A DNA stretch of 35,532 bases, from positions 1 through 35,532 of the forward strand of contig CAPEBR010000038.1 of assembly GCA_948602995.1 (NCBI GenBank), read 5' to 3'. Of this stretch, positions 22,805 through 29,872 are shown one piece after another. The notes beneath the pieces were generated by a model, which had not been told where the DNA came from, did no database searches, and was given only the letters and a program-made list of their open reading frames with translations. The position numbers and the translations under genes were made by a program. Each line of letters starts with the position of its first letter. The stretch's first letter is position 1. Source of the DNA: an uncultured Dorea sp. (GTDB taxonomy: Bacteria; Bacillota; Clostridia; Lachnospirales; Lachnospiraceae).

Positions 22805-24415
22805 ATGTATACACCATATCCAGAGAATATGATGGAATCCATCAAAAAGGTAGAGGCTACAAGAGTAGAGCGTATGTCAACAGAGCCAAGACGTCTGACT
22901 GCGGATGAAAAGGACGCCCTCCTTAAGGAATTCCATCCGGATTATAATCCGGACGCTTTTGCAGAGATTAAAGTAGGTCCGAACAAGGGACAGAAAGCGC
23001 CGCTTGAGCTGGCTGAGATGATTCACTCCACAAGCCGCCTGGTAAATGACAAGGTAGATATTACAAAGATTGATTATGATGTAGACGTACTTGTAATCGG
23101 CGCCGGCGGTGCGGGCTCCTCCTGTGCTATTGAGGCACACAATGCAGGTGCAAATGTCATGATCGTAACAAAGCTTCGGATCGGTGACGCGAATACCATG
23201 ATGGCGGAAGGCGGTATCCAGGCAGCGGATAAGGAGAATGATTCCCCGGTACAGCATTATCTGGACTGCTTCGGCGGCGGACATTTTGCCGCAAGGCCGG
23301 AACTGGTAAAACGTCTCGTAATGGAGGCTCCGGATGCGATTAAATGGCTCAATGAACTGGGTGTTATGTTTGATAAGGATGCAGACGGACGCATGGTTAC
23401 AACCCACGGAGGCGGTACATCAAGAAAGAGAATGCATGCATGCAAGGATTACTCCGGAGCAGAGATCATGCGTACGCTCCGTGACGAAGTACTGAACCGT
23501 CAGATTCCGGTTGTAGAATTTACATCCGCAGTAGAGATCATCAAGGATGAGAAAGGCCAGGCTGCGGGTGCGGTTCTTCTCAACATGGAGACAGGGGATT
23601 ATTCCGTTGCAAGAGCGAAGACAGTTGTGATCGCAACCGGAGGCGCAGGAAGAATGCATTACCAGGGCTTCCCTACATCCAACCACTACGGGGCAACCGC
23701 AGACGGGCTGATTTTAGGATACCGGGCAGGAGTACCTCTCCTTTACCAGGACTCCATCCAGTATCACCCTACAGGTGTTGCGCACCCGGTACAGATTCAG
23801 GGCGCACTTGTTACCGAGAAGGTCCGTTCCGTAGGCGCGCAGCTTGTAAATGCCAATGGTGAAGCTTATATTCATCCGTTAGAGACACGAGACGTGAATG
23901 CTTCAGGTGTTATCCGCGAGTGCAGGGAAGGCCGTGGTGTAGAAGCACCGAGCGGACAGAAGGGCGTATGGCTTGACACGCCTATGATTGAGATCCTTGG
24001 AGGAGAAGGAACGATTGAGAAGAGGATCCCGGCCATGTTCCGTATGTATATGAAGTATGGAATTGACATGAGAAAAGTGCCGATCCTGATCTATCCGACA
24101 CTGCATTATCAGAACGGCGGTCTTGAGATTAACGGAGAAGGATTTACGAAGACAATTCCGAATCTTCTGGCAGCGGGAGAGGCTGCAGGAGGAATCCACG
24201 GAAGAAACAGACTGATGGGCAACTCTCTTCTTGACGTGATCGTATTTGGCCGGAACGCGGGCAAGAAGGCAGCGGCAAAGGCAAAAGAGGTAGAACTTGG
24301 CGTTATGAATCTTGACCATGTGGCAGATTATGACCAGGAATTAAAAGAAGCATCCATAGCTACAGAAGAAGTATCACCGAAGCTTCTGCCAAAATATGCC
24401 CGTCATGAGAGATAG
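22805..24415 (+). CDS. Fumarate reductase flavoprotein subunit (soluble type)
   Basis: A 536-residue protein of the FrdA/SdhA/NadB family. About 90 extra residues precede the FAD motif VIGAGGAGSS (97-106). Active-site features match FrdA: His321 in HPTG, TEKVRS, TRDVNASGVIRE, PTLHYQNGG and GRNRLMGNSLLD. The position of the FAD-linking His (SHTVAAEGG in FrdA) reads ANTMMAEGG, with Asn130, so FAD is probably not covalently bound. The protein ends about 65 residues after the NRLMGNS motif and so lacks most of the C-terminal helical domain of membrane-type FrdA. Loss of the covalent link in E. coli FrdA impairs succinate oxidation more than fumarate reduction, so fumarate to succinate is the expected direction. 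L-aspartate oxidase is a less likely alternative given the neighbours. GGGAGGGACG precedes ATG 22805. Confidence 0.87.
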   Translation: MYTPYPENMMESIKKVEATRVERMSTEPRRLTADEKDALLKEFHPDYNPDAFAEIKVGPNKGQKAPLELAEMIHSTSRLVNDKVDITKIDYDVDVLVIGAGGAGSSCAIEAHNAGANVMIVTKLRIGDANTMMAEGGIQAADKENDSPVQHYLDCFGGGHFAARPELVKRLVMEAPDAIKWLNELGVMFDKDADGRMVTTHGGGTSRKRMHACKDYSGAEIMRTLRDEVLNRQIPVVEFTSAVEIIKDEKGQAAGAVLLNMETGDYSVARAKTVVIATGGAGRMHYQGFPTSNHYGATADGLILGYRAGVPLLYQDSIQYHPTGVAHPVQIQGALVTEKVRSVGAQLVNANGEAYIHPLETRDVNASGVIRECREGRGVEAPSGQKGVWLDTPMIEILGGEGTIEKRIPAMFRMYMKYGIDMRKVPILIYPTLHYQNGGLEINGEGFTKTIPNLLAAGEAAGGIHGRNRLMGNSLLDVIVFGRNAGKKAAAKAKEVELGVMNLDHVADYDQELKEASIATEEVSPKLLPKYARHER

Positions 24416-24457
24416 GAGTACGAGACAGTTCCAAAAAGTTAATAAGGAGATTAGATT

Positions 24458-25300
24458 ATGCGTGAGATAGAAGTAAGTAAGATTACGGATGTCGTAGAGA
24501 AGCTTTGTATCGAAGCAAATGAGCATCTTCCGGAGGACGTAAAGTGTGCAATTAAAAATTGCCGGGCCTGTGAGGACGGGGAGATTGCGAAGGGTGTTCT
24601 TGACAACATTATTGAAAACTTCGAGATTGCAGATAGCGAGTGCGTGCCGATCTGCCAGGATACGGGTATGGCATGTGTATTTTTAGAGATCGGACAGGAC
24701 GTACATCTGACAGGAGGGAATCTTGCGGACGCTGTAGACGAGGGCGTGCGCCGCGGTTATGATAAGGGCTACCTCAGGAAGTCCGTTGTAAAAGATCCGG
24801 TGCGCCGTGGAAATACGGGAGATAATACACCGGCAATGCTCTATACGGAAATCGTCCCAGGCGAGGAGATCAAGATTACGGTAGGTCCCAAGGGATTTGG
24901 AAGCGAGAATATGAGTCAGATCCGTATGTTCAAGCCATCCCACGGGCTGCAGGGAATCAAGGACTTTATCCTTGAGGCGGTTGAGACAGCAGGGCCGAAC
25001 CCGTGTCCGCCAATGGTAGTAGGCGTCGGGATCGGAGGAACCTTTGACAAAGCGGCTCTTCTTGCCAAGAAGGCGCTGATGAGACCGATCGATACTTCCA
25101 ATCCGGATCCATTCTATGCAGACCTTGAAAAGGAGATGTTAGAAAAGATTAACGAGCTTGGAATCGGACCGCAGGGATTCGGCGGGAAGACCACGGCGAT
25201 CGGATTAAATATTGAAACTCTGCCGACCCATATCGCTGGCATGCCCTGTGCAGTCAATATCAACTGCCATGTGACACGCCATAAATCGGAGGTGATCTAA
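24458..25300 (+). CDS. Class I fumarase, alpha subunit
   Basis: A 280-residue protein, the N-terminal part of the oxygen-sensitive [4Fe-4S] class I fumarases when these are split into two chains. Likely cluster ligands: Cys66 in PICQDTG, the Cys of GPNPCPPMVVGVGIGG near 187 and the Cys of INCHVTRH near 274. It catalyses malate to fumarate in the reductive direction expected here. L-tartrate dehydratase has the same fold, but malate dehydrogenase and fumarate reductase genes in the same locus favour fumarase. AATAAGGAG precedes ATG 24458. The beta gene starts two bases after the stop. Confidence 0.92.
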   Translation: MREIEVSKITDVVEKLCIEANEHLPEDVKCAIKNCRACEDGEIAKGVLDNIIENFEIADSECVPICQDTGMACVFLEIGQDVHLTGGNLADAVDEGVRRGYDKGYLRKSVVKDPVRRGNTGDNTPAMLYTEIVPGEEIKITVGPKGFGSENMSQIRMFKPSHGLQGIKDFILEAVETAGPNPCPPMVVGVGIGGTFDKAALLAKKALMRPIDTSNPDPFYADLEKEMLEKINELGIGPQGFGGKTTAIGLNIETLPTHIAGMPCAVNINCHVTRHKSEVI

Positions 25301-25301
25301 G

Positions 25302-25865
25302 ATGGCAGCAAAGAAGATTACATTACCATTAACAGAAGAGCTCGCAAAGACACTGCACGCAGGCGACAGTGTACTTGTGACAGGAACAATCTATACATCC
25401 CGCGACGCGGGCCACAAGAGAATGTGCGAAGCCCTGGCGAAGGGAGAGAAGATCCCCTTCGACCCCACAGACGCTACGATCTACTATGTAGGACCGACCC
25501 CGGCAAAACCGGGACAGGTGATCGGCTCCGCAGGACCAACCACCAGCGGACGTATGGACGCTTACGCGCCGACGATGATGTCCGTAGGGGCACGCGGCAT
25601 GATCGGCAAGGGCGCGCGCCTTCCAGAGGTTATTGACGCGATGAAGAAATATTCCGGAATATACTTCGGAGCCATCGGCGGTGCGGGCGCGCTTCTTGCG
25701 AAATGCATCAAGAAGGCAGAACTGATTGCCTATGAAGACCTGGGGGCAGAAGCTCTCCGGAAGCTATATGTGGAGGATATGCCGCTGGTTGTCATCATTG
25801 ACAGCGAGGGAAATAACCTGTACGAGAGCGGGCGTGCCGCTTATCTGAAGGAGCATGAGGCGTAG
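25302..25865 (+). CDS. Class I fumarase, beta subunit
   Basis: A 187-residue protein, the C-terminal part of class I fumarase/tartrate dehydratase. It shows the family motif GPTTSGRMD (about 75-83), an early TGTIYTSRDAGHKRM and the KGARLPEV stretch. It joins the alpha chain to form the active hydro-lyase. CGGAGGTGATC precedes ATG 25302. A 48-nt palindrome follows 21 bases after the stop. Confidence 0.92.
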   Translation: MAAKKITLPLTEELAKTLHAGDSVLVTGTIYTSRDAGHKRMCEALAKGEKIPFDPTDATIYYVGPTPAKPGQVIGSAGPTTSGRMDAYAPTMMSVGARGMIGKGARLPEVIDAMKKYSGIYFGAIGGAGALLAKCIKKAELIAYEDLGAEALRKLYVEDMPLVVIIDSEGNNLYESGRAAYLKEHEA

Positions 25866-25886
25866 TACGGTTATATGATACAATCG

Positions 25887-25934
25887 TCCCGGGACCCTGG
25901 GTTTCATGCATGCATGAAACCCAGGGTCCCGGGA
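25887..25934. repeat. 48-nt perfect palindrome
   Basis: Two 24-base arms (left arm begins TCCCGGGACCCTGGG, centre CATGCATGCATG) match without a mismatch or loop. No U run follows, and the next gene in the same direction starts 35 bases later. It may be an RNA-stabilising hairpin, a terminator without U tract, or a REP-like repeat similar in style to the 38-nt pair. Confidence 0.85.
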
Positions 25935-25968
25935 TGCGGATTGATGTTATAGAAGGGAGTCAAATGAC

Positions 25969-27180
25969 ATGGAGTTATTTGGAGGAATATTGGCAGTTAA
26001 GGCTGTAGTATTTCTGACATTCTCAATCTTTGCAATCGCTGCCATCGGATATTCCATCGGCAGGATCGAAGTAAAGGGAATCGACCTCGGGACTGCCGGA
26101 GTATTTATTGTTGCTCTGGTCTATGGATGCCTGTTATATACGAAGCTGTCAGAGAACCTGATGGCAGGAGAGATGACATTTGCCACAGATGCGCTGAAGA
26201 TTGTGGAGAACATGGGTCTGGTATTCTTTGTGACCTCAGTCGGATTTATCGCCGGGCCGAATTTTTTCGGGAACCTGAAGCGGAATTTTAAGTCCTATGT
26301 TCTGCTTGGCGCAATCATCATCCTTGCGGCAGCAGTAACCTGCGTGTTATGTATCTTTATTGGCAGTAATTTTACAGAGCTTGAACACGATCAGTTCAAG
26401 GCAATCCTGGTTGGAATCCTCTCAGGGGCCCTGACCAGTACGCCGGCATTTTCCGCATCAAAGGCAGCAGTCGGCGCGGATCTGGAGGCTCTCGTATCCG
26501 TAGGATACGGGATCGCTTATCTGTTCGGTGTAATCGGGGTAGTCCTGTTCGTACAGATCGTCCCGAAGATCATGAAAGCCGACATGAATGCAGAAGTGGC
26601 AAAGATAGCCGCAAAAGAAGGCGGCAGCAGCAAGAAGAAAAACCTGATTCTGACCGAGGTGGATGAGTTCGGATTTATGGCCTTTTCACTGGCAGCCGTG
26701 ATCGGAATCCTGGTAGGAAGTATCAGCTACAAGAATTTCTCACTGACCACTACCGGAGGATGCCTTCTGACAGCACTCGTGTTCGGACATTACGGTCACA
26801 TGGGAAAGATCTCAATCGTGCCGAAGAGTTCTACCCTTAAGATGCTGAGGGAACTGGGACTGATGCTGTTCCTGATCGGGGCAGGAGTATCCGGCGGAGC
26901 AAAATTCGTACAATATTTCGAGCCGATCTATTTCCTCTACGGAGCGATCATGACGATCCTCCCGATGATTATTGGATTTATCATTGCAAAGAATGTGCTG
27001 AAGCTGCCACTGCTTAATAACCTCGGTTCGCTGACCGGAGGCATGACCAGTACGCCGGCACTGGGGACACTGATCAATATGGCAGGGACAGAAGATATCG
27101 CATCTGCATACGCGGCAACCTATCCGATTGCGCTGATCGCGGTAGTGCTGGCATCGCAGTTGATTATATTGTTCTGCTAG
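25969..27180 (+). CDS. AspT/YidE-family (AAE) transporter, likely C4-dicarboxylate carrier
   Basis: A 403-residue membrane protein with two homologous halves of about five helices each. The duplicated motif GALTSTPAFSASKAAVG (about 158-174) and GGMTSTPALGTLINMAG (about 362-378) is the hallmark of the aspartate:alanine exchanger family. The two cytosolic TrkA-C (RCK) domains that bring typical members to about 540 residues are missing; only a short Lys-rich linker (KEGGSSKKKN, near 220) joins the halves. Family members exchange aspartate and alanine, and SucE of Corynebacterium exports succinate. Lying at the end of the fumarate/succinate operon, it probably moves succinate, fumarate, malate or aspartate. 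GAAGGGAGTC precedes ATG 25969. Confidence 0.88.
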   Translation: MELFGGILAVKAVVFLTFSIFAIAAIGYSIGRIEVKGIDLGTAGVFIVALVYGCLLYTKLSENLMAGEMTFATDALKIVENMGLVFFVTSVGFIAGPNFFGNLKRNFKSYVLLGAIIILAAAVTCVLCIFIGSNFTELEHDQFKAILVGILSGALTSTPAFSASKAAVGADLEALVSVGYGIAYLFGVIGVVLFVQIVPKIMKADMNAEVAKIAAKEGGSSKKKNLILTEVDEFGFMAFSLAAVIGILVGSISYKNFSLTTTGGCLLTALVFGHYGHMGKISIVPKSSTLKMLRELGLMLFLIGAGVSGGAKFVQYFEPIYFLYGAIMTILPMIIGFIIAKNVLKLPLLNNLGSLTGGMTSTPALGTLINMAGTEDIASAYAATYPIALIAVVLASQLIILFC

Positions 27181-27187
27181 ACTGAGA

Positions 27188-27225
27188 TTGGGGACGGGGT
27201 ATTTTTAAAAATACCCCGTCCCCAA
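27188..27225. repeat. 38-nt perfect palindrome, copy 2 (bidirectional terminator)
   Basis: Identical over 38 bases to 7633-7670 and again between convergent genes (stops at 27180 and 27275). Its right side continues with TTGAAAATGACCTGTCCC, which may be one arm of a longer element. Confidence 0.85.
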
Positions 27226-27274
27226 TTGAAAATGACCTGTCCCTTTTTGGTTAATCGACTTTGGTCTGAACAAT

Positions 27275-28615
27275 TTACACTGCGGCTAAACCTGTGCTCA
27301 GCCAGTTTTTCCGTGCTTCCATAAGCATTTCAAATATATTTATCCTTTCTGTCTTTTCGCTTTCCATTGATCTTATATTTTTTACTCTCTCTGCCATGAT
27401 CTTTAGACTTTCATCAACTTCAGATATATCATTACCCGCACGCTGAGCTGCAATTTGTCTCATTTTTTCCTGATACTCAGGTATAACTTTTTCCAGCATT
27501 TTTTCAGTGTTAATCATGAGGTTCGCTTTATCCGCTACATCCTTTGCCTTTTTTTTGTATGCCTCATCAAGCCTGGCAAGTTCTTCTTCCATTGTGAGTT
27601 TATGAAAACGGTAATTTTTCCCTTCCAGTTCAAACTCAATGTAATCAGCCCCCTCATCAAAATTCTGTGTCCATACTTCTCTTGTGCCGTTTTCATATCC
27701 TGTTACAATGTCATTGTAAATATCCTGATATGCTTTCGTAAGACTGTTTACATGCATATTTACGATATGCTCATACACATCTTCGCCAGGCGCTTTGCCC
27801 TTCTTATATGCCTCGTTAAAATAGCCCGCAAATGTCCCACTAAGCTGTGAATCCATTGTCGGTATATGAAATCCATCATCCGACTTTTCAATAATATGAT
27901 AATACTCAGCATCTTTATTCAATTTCCCGGCTAAATTGTAACTGTTTGACGCCTGCCCGGTTACGTGCTCCATCTTTTCTGTGGGCTCATTTATCACCTC
28001 GCTGATTCCTGCGAAGGTTTCCTTTGCCAATTTTTCGGTTCTGTCATCAATTTCTGCTATCCTTTGCCTTTTTCTCTCGGAATCTCCTGACTTTAATTCA
28101 GCTTCTAATACATTCTTTTCGCCTTCCAGCCTGTTTTTAACAGAATCGGTGATTTCACTCTGATTAAGCTTAACAGACATCTCAGTAAGTTCTGATATCT
28201 TTTTATTATTCCATTCCTGCTTTGTGGATTGCTGGCTCCTATTGTATGTATTTTTTTCTTTTGACTGCTCCGTCCCATCATTCTGCTTTGCCAACGCTTC
28301 CGCAATCTGGTCATCAATGGAATCTAACTGCTTTTCATATTCTTCTACTTTTTTTGCAAGATCAGCAGAACAGTATCCACTCTCCTGATCTGCCATCTGC
28401 TTAATCAGGGAATCTTTACATTCTCTGATAAAATCTTTTTGCTTCATCAGACGTTCCACCATACTCATAGCCTTTCCCTTTTGTGAGACCAGGGCAATGT
28501 CTCTGCGTAGAAGCACACCATTTTTCCTTTCCCCATTTCCTGTGTTATGGTCAGATCTATGGTTTATTCCCTCCGTATGAAACAAACCATTAACTTTGCC
28601 AATGTGAATATTCAT
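27275..28615 (-). CDS. Coiled-coil protein of unknown function
   Basis: A 446-residue, strongly charged, mostly helical protein without signal peptide or membrane segment. Heptad-like stretches lie near residues 60-115, 130-200 and 330-415. A short globular part about 225-320 contains YYHIIEKSDDGFHIPTMDSQLSGTFAGYFNEAYKKG and FELEGKNYRFHKLTMEEE. I do not recognise the family. ATG 28615 follows AAGGAGGATC; an in-frame codon at 28642 lies upstream of that site and is rejected. It faces the transporter gene across the 38-nt palindrome and borders the mobile-element remnant, so it may belong to the accessory region. Confidence 0.72.
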   Translation of the reverse strand: MNIHIGKVNGLFHTEGINHRSDHNTGNGERKNGVLLRRDIALVSQKGKAMSMVERLMKQKDFIRECKDSLIKQMADQESGYCSADLAKKVEEYEKQLDSIDDQIAEALAKQNDGTEQSKEKNTYNRSQQSTKQEWNNKKISELTEMSVKLNQSEITDSVKNRLEGEKNVLEAELKSGDSERKRQRIAEIDDRTEKLAKETFAGISEVINEPTEKMEHVTGQASNSYNLAGKLNKDAEYYHIIEKSDDGFHIPTMDSQLSGTFAGYFNEAYKKGKAPGEDVYEHIVNMHVNSLTKAYQDIYNDIVTGYENGTREVWTQNFDEGADYIEFELEGKNYRFHKLTMEEELARLDEAYKKKAKDVADKANLMINTEKMLEKVIPEYQEKMRQIAAQRAGNDISEVDESLKIMAERVKNIRSMESEKTERINIFEMLMEARKNWLSTGLAAV

Positions 28616-28799
28616 ATACAGATCCTCCTTGTATGTTATCATGTAAGTGCTGGAAAATATGGTTACCAGCTATATAGGATATCGGCCAATATACCAGGTG
28701 TATTTATCCGAATGATGTGAAAGGGTTCTTTCTTGGTGTCGGAGGGTTACTATTCATGGGGCCGTGCACTTCGCAGCATGGCATACGAGCCGATAAAAT

Positions 28800-29021
28800 A
28801 AACTTACTTTCCTAAAAATTTTTTTCTATCTTTTGCACGTATCCAAAAAATCCATGGCAATTGGAATGGCAGATTTTATGGATGATTTTTCTTCCACAGG
28901 TTTTCCAGATGTTTCAAAACAAGCCCTCTCGAAAGCACGGCAGGGAATATCACCGGAGGCATTTGCGAAACTCCACCGCATTTCTGTCCAAAAGTTTTAT
29001 AAGAAGTGTTTGGAGCCTTGA
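28800..29021 (+). pseudogene. IS4-type transposase N-terminal remnant
   Basis: Reading from 28800 gives KLTFLKIFFYLLHVSKKS, then DFMDDFSSTGFPDVSKQALSKARQGISPEAF. The SKQALSKARQ..SPEAF pattern is typical of the N-terminal part of IS4-family transposases (compare TKQAFSKQRQKLSPEAF). An in-frame stop precedes 28797, no start codon or ribosome site fits, and the frame ends after about 74 codons without the DDE catalytic part. The region 28643-28799 shows nothing recognisable. It is a decayed insertion sequence beside the restriction system. Confidence 0.7.
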
Positions 29022-29198
29022 ATAAGTATATGGTAAAAATACTTACAGGAGTGGTAAAAGCCGAAAAAATCCTGCTGCAGATTATAGCCTCTGCCATAAA
29101 AGTACGTTTCCAAAAACAGCCTGACCGGAAATACAGCCGTAAAAAGAAGCAATCCCGCCGAAAACATCATAATAATCGGAAAATTTCTTGCTTTTAAG

Positions 29199-29660
29199 TT
29201 GACCACATTGACCGCTACGCCTCGTTCCCGGGAGAAACTGACGGATGCGGCATACAGGAAGGCTTATGCTGCGTCAGAAAGCATTGAGAGCTTGTTTTCT
29301 GTATCAAATAAGATGCTTAGGGTGATTGCGTATATCTTTGAGAAACTGGAAGAAGTAACGCCGCTCATGTTGCAGAAACTTCTTTACTTTATCCAGAGTG
29401 TATATTCTGCTTTGTATGGAAAACCGATTTTTGGAGAGGATTGCAGGGCATGGATCCACGGCCCGGTTTATCCAGAGGTTTATGACTTGTTTCGGGATTT
29501 CAAATATAATCCCATCGATGACGCGCGGTTTGCGCTTCTGAAGGGGACGGAGGATGCCGTGACCGATGATGAAAAGCGGGTGATCGCCCTTGTGGTGAAT
29601 ACTTTCGGGATGTATGGCGGAAAAGTATTGGAGAAGATCACCCACAATGAGGATCCGTAG
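29199..29660 (+). pseudogene. Panacea/DUF4065 (SocA-like) gene, broken
   Basis: About 153 codons matching the Panacea (DUF4065, GepA/SocA antitoxin-like) domain: VIAYIFEKLEEVTPLMLQKLLYFIQSVYSALYGKPIF, then WIHGPVYPEVYDLF and GKVLEKITHNEDP. The family usually reads on as EDPW; here the codon after Pro is TAG (29658-29660), and the same frame continues KEARNGYGDSIPSSRIGKMG, consistent with a Trp-to-stop change followed by decay. At the 5' end only a TTG without ribosome site is available, and the N-terminal partner domain is absent. Panacea proteins are antitoxin-like and are found in toxin-antitoxin and phage-defence loci. A short functional form cannot be excluded. Confidence 0.68.
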
Positions 29661-29782
29661 AAGGAAGCGAGGAATGGATATGGCGACAGTATTCCTTCCA
29701 GTAGAATCGGTAAAATGGGGTTTGAAGAAAGGAAGATTCCTAATTCATTTTGGCCTATTTTTATGATTCTTAGCGAAAACCT

Positions 29783-29811
29783 TTGTAATATTTCAGTATA
29801 TTAGTTATACT
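29783..29811 (+). promoter_or_regulatory. Promoter of the type I restriction operon
   Basis: TTGTAA (29783-29788), a 17-base spacer, then TATACT (29806-29811). Transcription would start near 29818, just before the dyad. Confidence 0.6.
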
Positions 29812-29826
29812 TAAAAGTAATATATG

Positions 29827-29853
29827 CTTCTGATAATATTTGATTATCAGAAG
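29827..29853. promoter_or_regulatory. 22-bp dyad in the hsdR leader
   Basis: A perfect 11-bp inverted repeat (CTTCTGATAAT, 5-base loop, ATTATCAGAAG) lies between the predicted transcription start and the ribosome site at 29860-29869. It could be an operator or a translational hairpin. Confidence 0.5.
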
Positions 29854-29872
29854 TTTGAAGGGAGGAAGGGTG

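Noticed and set aside
7633..27225. The repeated 38-nt palindromes as CRISPR repeats or attachment sites
   Set aside because: There are only two copies 19.5 kb apart, without regular spacers, cas genes, integrase or element boundaries. Convergent-gene positions fit dispersed terminator repeats better.
28876..29206. Overlapping - strand open frames of about 70 codons with one hydrophobic stretch
   Set aside because: They lie antisense to the IS4 remnant, lack ribosome sites and match nothing known. They may be debris.
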